NCBI GenBank assembly: GCA_963819175.1
Contig: CAWFVJ010000004.1
Location: 1 to 64,000 of the forward strand
Direction of reading: 5' to 3'
Origin: CAWBRT01 sp963819175
GTDB taxonomy: Bacteria > Acidobacteriota > Terriglobia > Terriglobales > Acidobacteriaceae
Length of the DNA stretch: 64,000 nucleotides
The notes under the pieces are model-generated. The model worked only from the letters and a program-made list of their open reading frames with translations. It searched no databases and had not been told where the DNA came from. Positions 1-8,813 of this stretch are shown here, piece after piece (position 1 is the stretch's first letter; each line of letters opens with the position of its first letter). A program made the position numbers and the translations under genes.

Positions 1-448
1 GAATGCAGAAAGCGATGGCCATCGCCGCCGCTGGACGCGTACGTATTGCCGAGCGCGCGCAAAGGGTTCGCCAACGCGCCCAGGATTCCGTTCGCCGCCT
101 TCAGGTGGATTTTCCCGGGGACTTCTCACGGGGGTGGTCGCCGAGGACACGGCGGAGTTCGAAGCGTTTGCCAACGATGAGCCCTGTCCGGTGCTGGACC
201 CGGAGACCGGCATGTGCGACCTGTACGAGGCGCGTCCCATGACATGCCGGGTATTCGGGCCTCCAGTGCGCTCCGAAGGCGGGCTCGGCGTTTGCGAGTT
301 GTGTTTTCAGGGGGCAACGCCGGAGCAAATTGCCGCCTGCGAACTCCACGCCGATACAGATCCGTTGGAGACCAAACTCCTCAAGCGTCTGGAACGCGCC
401 ACCGGAAAGCGTGGCAACACAATCGTCGCCTTCGCGCTGGGGCGCTGA
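1..448 (+). CDS. YkgJ-family cysteine-cluster protein, 5' partial, frameshifted
   Basis: The readable C-terminal 104 residues carry the spaced cysteines of the YkgJ (Zn/Fe-chelating CxxxCxxCC) family: PCPVLDPETGMCDLYEARPMTCR, then CELCF. The N-terminal part (an Arg/Gln-rich helix ending VDFPGDF) is in a different frame. A one-base shift near position 115-130 joins the two, and the first Cys cluster presumably lies beyond the left edge. The family is thought to bind a metal, but the reaction is unknown. No partner gene is visible. The family call is fairly safe from the Cys-rich core; the start is not in the window. Confidence 0.6.
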   Translation, partial: NAESDGHRRRWTRTYCRARAKGSPTRPGFRSPPSGGFSRGLLTGVVAEDTAEFEAFANDEPCPVLDPETGMCDLYEARPMTCRVFGPPVRSEGGLGVCELCFQGATPEQIAACELHADTDPLETKLLKRLERATGKRGNTIVAFALGR

Positions 449-452
449 CCAC

Positions 453-575
453 TAGTAGGCTACTGAAAACCCGTAGCAGTGTCATCCTGAGGCCGCGCCG
501 GTTTTGCGCGACCGAAGGATCTGCTTTGCTTCCAACGCGCGCAACAGCAGCGCGTTTGCATTGAGGGGAAACGAT
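453..575. repeat. MITE-like family A repeat, degenerate copy
   Basis: It begins with a form of the terminal motif (GGCTACTGAAAACC), followed by GTGTCATCCTGAG and GAAGGATCTGCTTTG. The right arm is degraded. It fills the gap between two convergent genes. The same core recurs at 1579, 4399, 41696, 45651, 49301 and as half copies at 54263 and 59109. Confidence 0.55.
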
Positions 576-606
576 GGAGATCGCGGTCACGCGCGCCTTA
601 CGTAAC

Positions 607-1494
607 CTATGCTGCCTGTTCTCGCCTGCTTGCTTCCTTGGTTTGCGTGTAGACGTTGCCGCCTTCGGCCGCGATTCTCGCCGTTGAGATTTCGAGCAAC
701 AGAGTGGCGGAGGCGTGGTTCCAGTTTTGCGTAAACCGTACAATGCTCGAAACCTCTTCCTCACTCATGCCATTCTGCCGCATGGATGCCGATGACAGCT
801 CCACAGGACCCGGCAGCGCATTAGCCAATTCGATCGAGTGCAGCAATAACTGATGTTCGCAGGCGGAAAGAATCGGCGACTGGGCTATTCGTTTCCAAAG
901 CTGCCGGTGCTGACTCAGGAAGGCGGGCCAGGCCGCCAGCGCGCGGAACTCAATCGGCGCCACGCCAAGGCCATACTGTCGTCGGATCTCGTCGAGAATC
1001 TTTCTTGTTCCCGGATCGGCGGCTTCTTCCTCGACCAGCATGGGTGCGAAGCTGAATGGCTGAGGCGAGCCTTCTTCGCGGGAGACGAAACGCTGACCGA
1101 TCGAATTGTCGAAAGCCTCAGCCGCCAGTGACAGCAACAGCAGCAAGGCTCCATCCTGGTAGAGAAACAGCTCCAATGTGGCGGCAAGTTCCGCCGGCGC
1201 GGCAAGGCCGAAGCTGCCGGATGCCGCCGGGATCTCAAAATAATTGTGCATGCGGGTGTATGCATCGGCTCGCAGGCGCTGTGCGGCAGTCATGAATGCA
1301 CGGGTATGCACGACCGGCTTCACAGCCTCCCAGAACTGCGGCAGAAAAGGTCCGCACGAGGCGCACATTTGAAAAAACAAGGGGACTTGTGGGAGGCTTA
1401 AGGTCGACTTGATATCGTTGTAGACGTCAGCGATGCTCCCGTTCGCCTCGGACTCGCGAATGGCGTGCATGCGATTGGGCCGTTTCCAAGTCAT
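607..1494 (-). CDS. DehI-like halocarboxylic acid dehalogenase family protein
   Basis: A 295-residue, mostly helical protein. The N-terminal stretch (SIADVYNDIKSTLSLPQVPLFFQ) and a second similar stretch near residues 165-190 (ILDEIRRQYGLGVAPIEFRALAAWPAFL) match the duplicated architecture of group I haloacid dehalogenases (DehI). In characterised members the enzyme hydrolyses 2-haloacids using an Asp-activated water. Many homologues in soil bacteria are uncharacterised, so substrate use is inference. The frame is intact, in contrast to its neighbours. It is monocistronic: MITE-like repeats lie on both sides and the next gene is divergent. It could instead be a non-catalytic member of the fold. 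Confidence 0.6.
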   Translation of the reverse strand: MTWKRPNRMHAIRESEANGSIADVYNDIKSTLSLPQVPLFFQMCASCGPFLPQFWEAVKPVVHTRAFMTAAQRLRADAYTRMHNYFEIPAASGSFGLAAPAELAATLELFLYQDGALLLLLSLAAEAFDNSIGQRFVSREEGSPQPFSFAPMLVEEEAADPGTRKILDEIRRQYGLGVAPIEFRALAAWPAFLSQHRQLWKRIAQSPILSACEHQLLLHSIELANALPGPVELSSASMRQNGMSEEEVSSIVRFTQNWNHASATLLLEISTARIAAEGGNVYTQTKEASRREQAA

Positions 1495-1578
1495 GTTTTT
1501 TCGATGACGGACAAGGGCCGCAGAGATGTAATTCCGAGTTGCTCCGGAAGTTCTTTTTTGCTCTTAGTCAGTGACTTA

Positions 1579-1731
1579 ACAGGCTGCGGAAAACACACTC
1601 CGAGGTGTCATCCTGAGCGCAGCGAAGGATATGCTGTTTGCGCGCGTGCTGGAGATAAAGCAGATCCTTCGGTCGCGCAAGACCGGCGCAACCTCAGGAT
1701 GACACGCCTCCGAGTTTTTCAGCAGCCTGTT
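1579..1731. repeat. MITE-like family A repeat, best full copy
   Basis: About 150 bp with long imperfect terminal inverted repeats. The left end reads ACAGGCTGC-GAAAA, then CTCCGAGG and TGTCATCCTGAGCGCAGCGA. The right end reads CCTCAGGATGACAC, then CCTCCGAG, then TTTTTCAGCAGCCTGTT. It contains no open frame. The TIRs and dispersal suggest a non-autonomous mobile element; no matching transposase is seen in the window. Confidence 0.7.
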
Positions 1732-1790
1732 CAGGCACGAGGGAGATGTTCATCGATGCCTAGCGATCAACCTTTGTAGCGGAGAATCCG

Positions 1791-2655
1791 ATGCGTGATT
1801 TCCAAGTCCTTTTCGATCATGGCGAGCGTTCCGAGCTTCCAGACCCGGTTTATGCCGCCTATGGCGAGCTTGGGTTCCCGGCGCCTCCGCCGGATCGTCC
1901 CTGGATTTTCGCCAACTTTGTGCAGACTTTGGACGGCATCGTCTCGCTGCTGGGCGCCGAGGCCTCAGGCTCGGATATTTCGCAATCACCCGAAGATCGC
2001 TGGCTGATGGATCTGCTGCGCGCGCATGCCGATGCCATATTGATTGGAATGGGCACTCTCCGCGTCGAAACCGGGCTTGGCCGGCCGGGGCCGCGAGGTC
2101 CCGTGTTCCGCATCGTCGATCCGGCGATCCGCAAATTGCGGGAGAAATTGCGACGCGGGCCGGAACGGAATATCTTTCTCACCGGCTCAAGCGACATACA
2201 GCTTGACCGCTATGCCGCTTTCGACGGCAAGCAGGTCGACCCTTTCCTGCTCACCACGCCTGACATCGACGAAAAACTTGCTCCGCAACTGCGACAACGG
2301 CCCCACGTCGGCGTGATAGTCTGCGGAGAAGGTCAGCGGGTCGATTTGGAAGCAGCTATGTTGGTACTCAGGCACCAATTCGGCATCCGTTATTTGCTTT
2401 GCGAAGGCGGGCCCACAATGTACTCGAACCTGCTCGAGCTGGATCTGATCGACGAGAAGTTTCTGACGGTTTCGCCGATCGAAGTGGGATCGCGCTTGCC
2501 GCAGCCGGAGGATTCCGGCCTCTGCGATTCGGCCCACCGCTTTTGCCGGAGGACTCTCAAAAGAAGAAGCTGTGCAATGGGAATGGCTGAGTTGCCGCAA
2601 GGTCGGGGATCATCAGTTTCACAGGTTCCGCCGCAAAAGAGATAAGAAGAGATAA
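1791..2655 (+). CDS. RibD C-terminal-domain (dihydrofolate-reductase-like) reductase, frameshifted at the 3' end
   Basis: The protein shows the RibD-C/pyrimidine reductase fold: IFANFVQTLDGIVSL near residue 40 (substrate loop), DAILIGMGTLRVE near 90, and GIRYLLCEGGPTMYSNLLELDLIDE near 205, the Gly-rich NADPH-binding strand and glycine pair. Without correction the frame runs on to 2645. A one-base shift between about 2505 and 2530 restores a family-like ending (PTAFAGGLSKEEAVQWEWLS, then CRKVGDHQFHRFRR) and moves the stop to 2653-2655. The deaminase domain of bifunctional RibD is absent, so this is a stand-alone NAD(P)H reductase; the substrate (riboflavin intermediate or other) cannot be told. 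The next gene begins 3 bp downstream. Confidence 0.72.
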
Positions 2656-2658
2656 ACA

Positions 2659-4335
2659 GTGAACACCACACTGATCCATCGAGGTGAGGCGCGCATACCG
2701 CGTGGGCGACGGCTGGTTTCCAGTCTGCGGCAGTTGACCCGGCTTCACAAGAGCGCTTGGTTGCTGGTGCTTGAGTTCCGCGATCTTGCAGGTTCTCGTC
2801 TTCCCGAAGCCCGGACTTTATTACCTGAGCTGGGTCTGCCTCGCTCCGCTAATCTACGCCATCTTGCGGGCACGCGAAGCCGATGCAGCGGAGTTGCTCG
2901 CCGAAGAAACATCCTCTTATCCTTGCGCCCGCGTCTGTTGGCCAGGCATTTGTTTTGGGCTGGGTGTGCGGAACCGTCGTTTACCTCGGTAGCTGTTATT
3001 GGGTGTTTTCGGTAATGCACGATTACGGGGGCCTGAGCGGCGCCGTCTCTGCCGTATTGCTGCTGCTTTTTTCCCTGTATATCGGTCTGCACCAGGCGGT
3101 CTTCGCCGCGCTGGTTGCCTGGGCCGCCGGCTCGCGCGCGGGTTATAGCCGCCGAGCCCTGTTTTTGGCGCCTTTCCTGTGGGTTGCGGTCGAACTGCTT
3201 AGAACTTATCTGGTCGGTTTTCCATGGGATTTGCTGGGGACCACGCAGGTCGCCAACCCCGCGCTTTCGCGGATCGCCACCCTGACCGGGGTCTATGGGC
3301 TGTCGTTTGAAATCGCGCTGGTGAACGCCGCTTTCGCGGCCGCTTTCCTGGTGCGTCCTGCGCGCAGGCGGTTCTTGCTGGCTGCCACTCTGGTCGACCG
3401 CCGTTTTCCTGCAACTCACCCAGTACATCGACCTCGGCCGCCTTCCAGCCGATAGCTATGCGCTTCTGGTGCAGCAGAATGTTCCGATCCGCGAAAGCTG
3501 GGGATCGGCGGATTACAACGAGCTGCTCCAGTCGCTCGGCGATATAAGCAGGATTCCGCCGGGCTCCCCGAAGGTAAACCTGGTTGTCTGGCCGGAGTCG
3601 TCGGCGCCGTTCTTCCTGAACGACGATCGATTCGTCTCGACCATTTCAACGATTGCTCGCCGGACGGATGATTTCGTCGTGGCCGGCGGCATCGGTGTGC
3701 GCCCGACCTCCGGCGGCGAGAACCTGGTGTACAACTCCGCCGCTCTCGTCAATCCGCAGGGACAAATCACGGGCCGCTACGACAAAGTGCATCTGGTGCC
3801 TTTTGGGGAGTACATTCCCTTGCAGCGGCTGTTGAGCTTCGCGCAATCGCTTGACTCGTGCAGGTGGGCACGTTTTCTCGGGGCAGCGGCCGCTGGCCGC
3901 TCGATGCCGGCACGCAGAAACTAGGCGTGTTCATCTGTTACGAGTCGCTATTCGCGGGCGAGATGCGTCAGTTTGCCGATCATGGCGCTCAGGTATTCGT
4001 CAACATCTCCAATGATGGCTGGTTTGGCAACTCGGGGGCACCCGAGCAGCACCTGAACGTCGCACGCATGCGTGCCATCGAGAACGACCGCTGGTTGCTG
4101 CGCGCCACGAACACGGGAATTACCGCTTCCATCGATCCATTCGGCCGCGTGGTGGCGCAAGCGCCCAGCGGGCGTGCGAACCACGCTGCTGGCTCCTTAT
4201 TCTCTGCGCTCCGATACCACTTTCTACACCCGATACGGCGATTGGTTCCCGTGCCTGTGTGCGATAATTTGCATGGTGGGGCTGCTGATTCGCAGGCGCC
4301 CGGGCGCCCACATGACGCAACCGCAGCCGGTTTAG
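2659..4335 (+). CDS. lnt: Apolipoprotein N-acyltransferase Lnt, broken by at least five frameshifts
   Basis: Lnt moves an acyl chain from phospholipid onto the N-terminal Cys of apolipoproteins in the inner membrane. Reading across frames recovers the whole protein: a GTG start, hydrophobic helices (LYYLSWVCLAPLIYAIL; AVSAVLLLLFSLYIGLHQAV), then the nitrilase-type domain. All three catalytic signatures are present: Glu in VVWPESSAPFF, Lys in RYDKVHLVPFGEY and Cys in GVFICYESLF. NISNDGWFGNSGAPEQH and a final membrane helix (AIICMVGLLIRR) follow. Shifts lie near 2790, 2940, 3400, 3860 (one extra G) and 4175. Intact catalytic motifs in all pieces argue for sequence error rather than a pseudogene. 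It follows the RibD-like gene closely, perhaps co-transcribed. Confidence 0.78.
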
Positions 4336-4398
4336 GTCGCTCCGGGGATTCACCGCAGGCCAGATTCGCGGAAGTCAAATCCCAAAGAGTGCCAGGTG

Positions 4399-4550
4399 TT
4401 AGGAGACTGAGGGAAAATTCCTGGAAGTGTCATCCTGAAGTCGTGCCGGTTTTGCACGGCTGAAGGATCTGTTTTATTTTCAGTACACGCGAACAGCATA
4501 TCCTTCGCTGCGCTCAGGATGACACCTCGGAGTTTTTTTCAGCTCCTGTT
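4399..4550. repeat. MITE-like family A repeat
   Basis: The left arm is AGTGTCATCCTGAAGTCGTG and the right arm is CGCTGCGCTCAGGATGACAC. The right outer end reads CCTCGGAG, a T run and CAGCTCCTGTT, matching the terminal motif of the copy at 1579. It lies between lnt and prfB. Confidence 0.65.
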
Positions 4551-4626
4551 GGTGCCAGTGGCGATTATAGGGATTTACCAATTCCGGAATTGCTCTACCG
4601 AAACTGTACTAGGAGCCATACACAGC

Positions 4627-5731
4627 ATGCTTGACGAACTCGAACAGCGATACGCTGCCCTGAAGGGGAAGGTTCACGAGCTTCGGGAGTATCTTTGACC
4701 CGCCCAAATTGCAAGCGCAACTCGCCGAAATAGAAAAGCTGGTTGCAGATCCGAAATTCTGGTCCGATCCTGACAAGTCTCAGAAGGCAATGCGTGAGCG
4801 CAAACGCCTGGAAGACGCGCTTGCAACTGACAGCGATCTTGCGCGACGCACCGGGGATATCTCCGCCTACTTCGAACTCGCCGGCGAAGGCGAGAGCGTG
4901 GACGAAGATCTCAAGCGCGAGCTGGATTCGCTGAACGTGACCGTCGAGCGCCTGGAAACTGAAACGCTGCTTTCCGGCGAAACCGACCGCAACAATGCCA
5001 TCGTGACCATCCATCCCGGTGCCGGCGGCACCGAATCGCAGGACTGGGCCGAGATGCTGATGCGCATGTACCTGCGCTGGTGCGAGCGTCACCACTTCGA
5101 GACCGTGCTGAACGATCATCAGCCGGGCGAAGAGGCCGGGATCAAGTCCGCCACCTTCAGTGTCAGCGGGGAGTTCGCATACGGTCTGCTGAGCGGCGAG
5201 ATCGGAGTGCATCGACTGGTGCGCATCTCGCCATTCGATCAGGCCAAGCGGCGTCACACCTCCTTCGCCAGCGTCTTTGTCTCGCCGGAAATCGACGAGA
5301 ACATCGAAATCGTGGTCAAGCCGGAAGATGTGCGCGTTGACACCTACCGCTCGGGCGGCGCGGGCGGCCAGCACGTCAACACCACCGACTCAGCCGTGCG
5401 CATCGTCCACATTCCGACCGGGATCGTGGTGAGCTGCCAGAACGAGCGCTCGCAGCACAAGAACCGCGAACGGGGCTTCAAGATTCTGCGCTCGAAGCTG
5501 TACGAATACGAGTTGGAAAAGAAGCGCGTGACCTCGAAGCAGATCGAAGACTCCAAGCTCGATATCGACTTCGGCTCCCAGATTCGGTCTTACGTTTTGC
5601 AGCCCTATCGCATGGTGAAGGATCATCGCACGAAGTTCGAGGTCGGCGATGTTGATCGTGTTCTCGATGGCGACATCGAGGGATTCATCCGCGCCTACCT
5701 GCTCATGAGGCGCGCCGAACAGAAGGTGTAA
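4627..5731 (+). CDS. prfB: Peptide chain release factor 2 with programmed +1 frameshift
   Basis: RF2 recognises UGA and UAA and triggers peptidyl-tRNA hydrolysis on the ribosome. ATG at 4627 opens 23 codons ending in TATCTT-TGA (stop 4696-4698). Shifting +1 at CTT-TGA-C enters the long frame to 5731 and gives 367 residues, close to the usual RF2 size. The frameshift cassette is classical: an internal Shine-Dalgarno-like GGGAG three bases before CTTTGAC. The protein carries the SPF anticodon-mimic (RISPFDQAKRRHTSF) and the GGQ hydrolysis loop (SGGAGGQHVNTTDSAVRI). Expression is self-regulated: low RF2 lets ribosomes slip. Unlike the other broken genes here, this break is genuine biology. The cation-efflux gene begins directly at 5732. 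Confidence 0.95.
4687..4699 (+). promoter_or_regulatory. RF2 programmed +1 frameshift site
   Basis: GGGAG is followed by TAT and the slippery CTT-TGA-C. The Shine-Dalgarno-like element just upstream of a CUU codon and an in-frame UGA is the conserved autoregulatory signal of bacterial prfB. Confidence 0.92.
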
Positions 5732-6484
5732 ATGCCGCAGCCGGCTTCAGGTTCTTCCGCGGACGCCATCGTTGCCTTGGCCTCGACGCGCGCCGCGGCG
5801 TTGCGCAGGGCGCGCCGCCTGGAATACTTCACGCTGGGGTGGAATTCACTGGAAGCCGTGGTTTCGCTCGCTGCCGGACTGCTGTCTGGCAGCATCGCGC
5901 TGATCGGTTTCGGCATGGACTCCGTGATCGAAAATGGCTCGGCCGTAGCCCTGCTCTGGCGTCTTCGCAAGGCCAATGAAGCCACCGAGCGGCAGCGCGA
6001 GCGCGCCGAGGCCATAGCTTTGCGTGTCGTTGGCTCGCTCTTCCTGCTATTGGCGATCTATATTGCCGTTGATTCGATCCTGATGCTTTTCCGGCATGTC
6101 GAGCCCGAGCGGAGCATGGTTGGAATTGTCATGGCGGCGGCAGCGGTTGTGGTGATGCCCATGCTCGCCCGCGCCAAGCGCAGAACGGCCGCGGAGTTGG
6201 CTAGCGGGGCGTTGCGGGCCGACTCGCGGCAGAGTGATTTTTGCGCCTATCTGGCCGGCGTCACGCTCGCCGGACTGGCATTGAATGCGCTGTTTGGCTG
6301 GTGGTGGGCCGATCCCGTTTCGGCGCTGCTGATCTCCATGATCATTGCCCGCGAGGGCGTCTCGGCGTTGCGCGGACAGACTTGCGGATGCGCCGGTTCC
6401 GCAATCGACCCGTGTTGTTCCGCTGGCAAAGACGGCATTCGCCGGGCAGATGGAGCTGAGGAAGAATGGCGAAAAACGAGCTGA
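5732..6484 (+). CDS. Cation diffusion facilitator-like membrane protein
   Basis: A 250-residue integral membrane protein with about five to six hydrophobic segments: SLEAVVSLAAGLLSGSIALIGFGMDS near 40-65, VVGSLFLLLAIYIAVDSIL near 105, MVGIVMAAAAVVVMPMLA near 135, LAGVTLAGLALNALFGWWWADPVSALLISMIIA near 180-210. The GFGMDSVIE and WWADPVSAL segments correspond to the metal-site helices of CDF/cation-efflux transporters, but the usual HxxxD/DxxxD pattern is relaxed, so the substrate is unknown. There is no cytoplasmic C-terminal domain. Cys residues near the C-terminus (TCGCAG, PCC) end the protein or reflect a late frame error. The start abuts the prfB stop, and the end overlaps the next gene by 19 bp. 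Confidence 0.68.
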   Translation: MPQPASGSSADAIVALASTRAAALRRARRLEYFTLGWNSLEAVVSLAAGLLSGSIALIGFGMDSVIENGSAVALLWRLRKANEATERQRERAEAIALRVVGSLFLLLAIYIAVDSILMLFRHVEPERSMVGIVMAAAAVVVMPMLARAKRRTAAELASGALRADSRQSDFCAYLAGVTLAGLALNALFGWWWADPVSALLISMIIAREGVSALRGQTCGCAGSAIDPCCSAGKDGIRRADGAEEEWRKTS

Positions 6485-7059
6485 AGAATCCGCTTTCGAC
6501 AAAGTTCGACCAAGCGCTTCAACTGGCGCACGATCTGCATCGCCACCAGCCGCGCAAGAAGTCGGATGTGCCTTACATCGCGCATCTGCTGGCGGTGACC
6601 GCCATCGTGCTGGAAAGCGGTGGGGACGAGGAGACCGCCATCGCGGCGCTGCTGCATGATGCGGTCGAAGATCAGGGCGGCCAACCGACACTGGACAGGA
6701 TTCGGCGCGAGTTCGGTGAAAAAGTTGCCCGTATCGTCTACGAGTGCAGCGATGCCGATGGCGAGCCCAAGCCGCCTTGGCGCTTCCGCAAGGAGCAATA
6801 TCTCGAGTCGCTTCCGCACAAGTCGGCGGAGGCCCTGCTGGTTTCATTCGGCGACAAGATTCACAACTGCCGCTCCATCGTGCGCGACCTGCGCCGGGAT
6901 GGAGAATCGGTTTGGAACCGCTTCGAAGGCCGCCGGGAAGGTACCCTTTGGTACTATCGGGAATTGCTTGAGAAGTTTCCCAGGGAGCCGTATGCTTCGC
7001 TGTACGACGAATTTGCCGCCACTGTGCGCGCCTTGAACGAGGTGGCAGGTTCGCATTGA
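6466..7059 (+). CDS. HD-domain phosphohydrolase, small alarmone hydrolase-like
   Basis: A 197-residue protein with the RelA/SpoT-type HD signature: an N-terminal His region (VPYIAHLLAVTAIVLE), HDAVED at about 64-69 (metal His-Asp and catalytic Glu-Asp), and FGDKIHN near 127, matching the S(A/G)DKxxN motif. There is no synthetase, TGS or ACT domain, so it resembles stand-alone small alarmone hydrolases (Mesh1/SAH) that remove the 3' pyrophosphate of (p)ppGpp using Mn2+. Activity on ppGpp is inference from motifs. Translation is probably coupled to the overlapping upstream transporter gene. The frame is intact. Confidence 0.72.
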   Translation: MAKNELKNPLSTKFDQALQLAHDLHRHQPRKKSDVPYIAHLLAVTAIVLESGGDEETAIAALLHDAVEDQGGQPTLDRIRREFGEKVARIVYECSDADGEPKPPWRFRKEQYLESLPHKSAEALLVSFGDKIHNCRSIVRDLRRDGESVWNRFEGRREGTLWYYRELLEKFPREPYASLYDEFAATVRALNEVAGSH

Positions 7060-7060
7060 C

Positions 7061-8157
7061 ATGCCGCGCCTTCTCGACCTCATTCTCGGTTCGTCCGCGC
7101 CCCCCACGGTCATGCACAATGCCGCCTGCGGCAAGCTGAATGTCCCGCCGATGGAGCGCCTGGAAATCCTGGTTCATCTTGCATCGCATCCCGAACTGGG
7201 CGAACAGGCCCGGACGTCATTGCAGTCGTGGGACGAGCAGGAATTGGCGACCGTCTGCGGCGGAGCGGACATTCCCGCGAGCGTGGCCGAGTTTTTCTTC
7301 CACTCGGGCACGGATCGGAAGGCGGTCGATTGCCGCCCTGCTGCGGAACCCGGCGATCGCTGAATCGGTGGTTATAAAGTTTGCCGAGAGGGCCGATTCC
7401 GAGCTGGTTCCAGGGATCATCTTTGCTGCCCTCGAACGGCGCAATCGGGCGTTTCTGGCTGCGCTGAGCGCCAATCGCGATTCATTGCGCTTCCGGCACG
7501 AGATCGAAGAAGCCCTTCGCGAGATTGAGAAGAACTGGGACGAAGAGGCTGAGGCGCTTGCGCGCTACCAGCAGGAGCACGGCGAAGAAATTGCCGCCCA
7601 GCAGCACCTGCCTTTCGAGTTGACGGTAGTTTCTTCCGATGAGAAGGACGAACTTGCCGAACTGCTTCCCTTGGTCAAGAGCGTCCCGGTGGAAGCCGCC
7701 ATCGAAAAGCAGCTGATCAAGCCGGAGCAGCGCAGCCAGCTCTCCACGCTGCAAAGGATTGCCTCTCTCACCGTGACCGAGCGCGTGCAATTGGCGATGC
7801 GTGGCTCCCGCGAGGAGCGCATGATCCTGATTCGCGACGGCGTTCGCGTGGTGGCGGTAGCCGTGCTGGAGTCCCCTAAGGTGAGCGAACAAGAGATGGA
7901 GTCATTTGCCAACATGAAGAACGTGCAGGAAGTTGTGCTGCGCGGCATCGCCACGGCGCCGCTTCATGAAGATTTATGGCGTGGTCAAGGCTCTCGTCGC
8001 CAATCCGCGTACTCCGCTCGAAATCGCTCTGCCGCTCATCAAGAACCTGCTGCTGACCGATTTGAAGAACCTGGTCAAGAACCGCAGCGTTCCCGACATG
8101 GTGCGCCGCATCGCGACCAAGTCGTTTATCGAAAAGAGCAAGACTCATAACCGATGA
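7061..8157 (+). CDS. Hypothetical helical protein with a charged central region, two frameshifts
   Basis: Three frames join into one protein of about 365 residues. The first part (MERLEILVHLASHPELGEQARTSL) has the look of a helical repeat. The middle is long, acidic and helical (IEEALREIEKNWDEEAEALARYQQEHGEEIAAQQ). The end (VVKALVANPRTPLEIALPLIKNLL, then TDLKNLVKNRSVPDMVRR) again looks like HEAT or leucine-rich-variant repeats. Shifts lie near 7325 and 7985. I know of related uncharacterised proteins in Acidobacteriota and Deltaproteobacteria but no assigned function. It begins one base after the HD-domain stop, suggesting one operon with it and the CoA-binding protein downstream. Confidence 0.6.
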
Positions 8158-8184
8158 CGGCGGGGTTCGCCTTCAGAGGACGCA

Positions 8185-8592
8185 ATGCCGAACGAAAACG
8201 ATTCCATCACCGAACTATTGAAGCAGGCCAAAACCATAGCGGTCGTCGGGCTCAGCGACAGCCCGATGAGGATCAGCTACGACGTTTCCGAGTACATGCA
8301 GCGCCAGGGATACCGCATCATCCCCGTCAACCCCAGGATTGCAAGCGCGCTGGGCGAGAAATCCTATCCCGCCTTGAGCGATGTCCCCGGCAAGATCGAC
8401 CTTGTCAATGTCTTCCGCCGCTCCGTTTTCGTGCCCGATATCGTCGATGAAGTGATCCGGCTGAAGCTGCCGGCGCTCTGGTTGCAGGAAGGCGTAATCC
8501 ACGAAGAGGCAGCGGAAAAAGCGCGGCAAGCGGGGATTTTCGTCGTGATGGACCGCTGCATTCTGAAGGAGCACCGGGCGCGGAAGCGGTAG
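8185..8592 (+). CDS. CoA-binding (YccU-like) domain protein
   Basis: A 135-residue single-domain Rossmann protein. The nucleotide-binding turn is IAVVGLSDSPMRISYDVSEYM near residue 18. The family-typical GYRIIPVNPR (near 43) and ALWLQEGVIHEEAAEKARQAGIFVVMDRCILKEH (near 92-128) follow, as in stand-alone CoA_binding_2 proteins (YccU/YneT). These bind CoA in structural work but have no settled role. The conserved Cys of DRCILKEH is present. The frame is intact. It lies 27 bp after the upstream hypothetical gene and probably ends the operon that starts at prfB or the transporter. Confidence 0.8.
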   Translation: MPNENDSITELLKQAKTIAVVGLSDSPMRISYDVSEYMQRQGYRIIPVNPRIASALGEKSYPALSDVPGKIDLVNVFRRSVFVPDIVDEVIRLKLPALWLQEGVIHEEAAEKARQAGIFVVMDRCILKEHRARKR

Positions 8593-8633
8593 GGCTATCC
8601 CTCGCATTGCTCATGGCGGCGATTGCATTGTGG

Positions 8634-8757
8634 CCCACTCAACGCGATTTTCGTTGAGTGGGGTAGTTCAGGAAGTGGAAAACACAATGCATCGCTGCGA
8701 TCATGCAAGCGGAAGCCCCCCACTCAAGCCAACAGAAGGCTTGAATGGGCCACCCGC
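8634..8757. repeat. Two family B hairpins between convergent genes
   Basis: Hairpin 1 (8634-8663) pairs CCCACTCAACG with CGTTGAGTGGGG. Hairpin 2 (about 8716-8757) pairs CCCACTCAAGCC with GGCTTGAATGGG and ends in CCACCCG. They lie between a rightward and a leftward gene, so they could act as bidirectional terminators; no U-run follows either stem. Confidence 0.65.
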
Positions 8758-8813
8758 CGAAGTTGTCGTGAAGTCTAACGTATAGCTGTCGAGAATTCGC
8801 TTAGTCGCCACTT

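Noticed and set aside
2659..4335. lnt as a genuine pseudogene
   Set aside because: All catalytic motifs are intact in successive frames and the break pattern is the same as in other essential genes, so sequence error is more likely.
4696..4698. In-frame TGA as a sign of a prfB pseudogene
   Set aside because: It is the conserved programmed frameshift of RF2, with its Shine-Dalgarno-like element and CTT-TGA-C.
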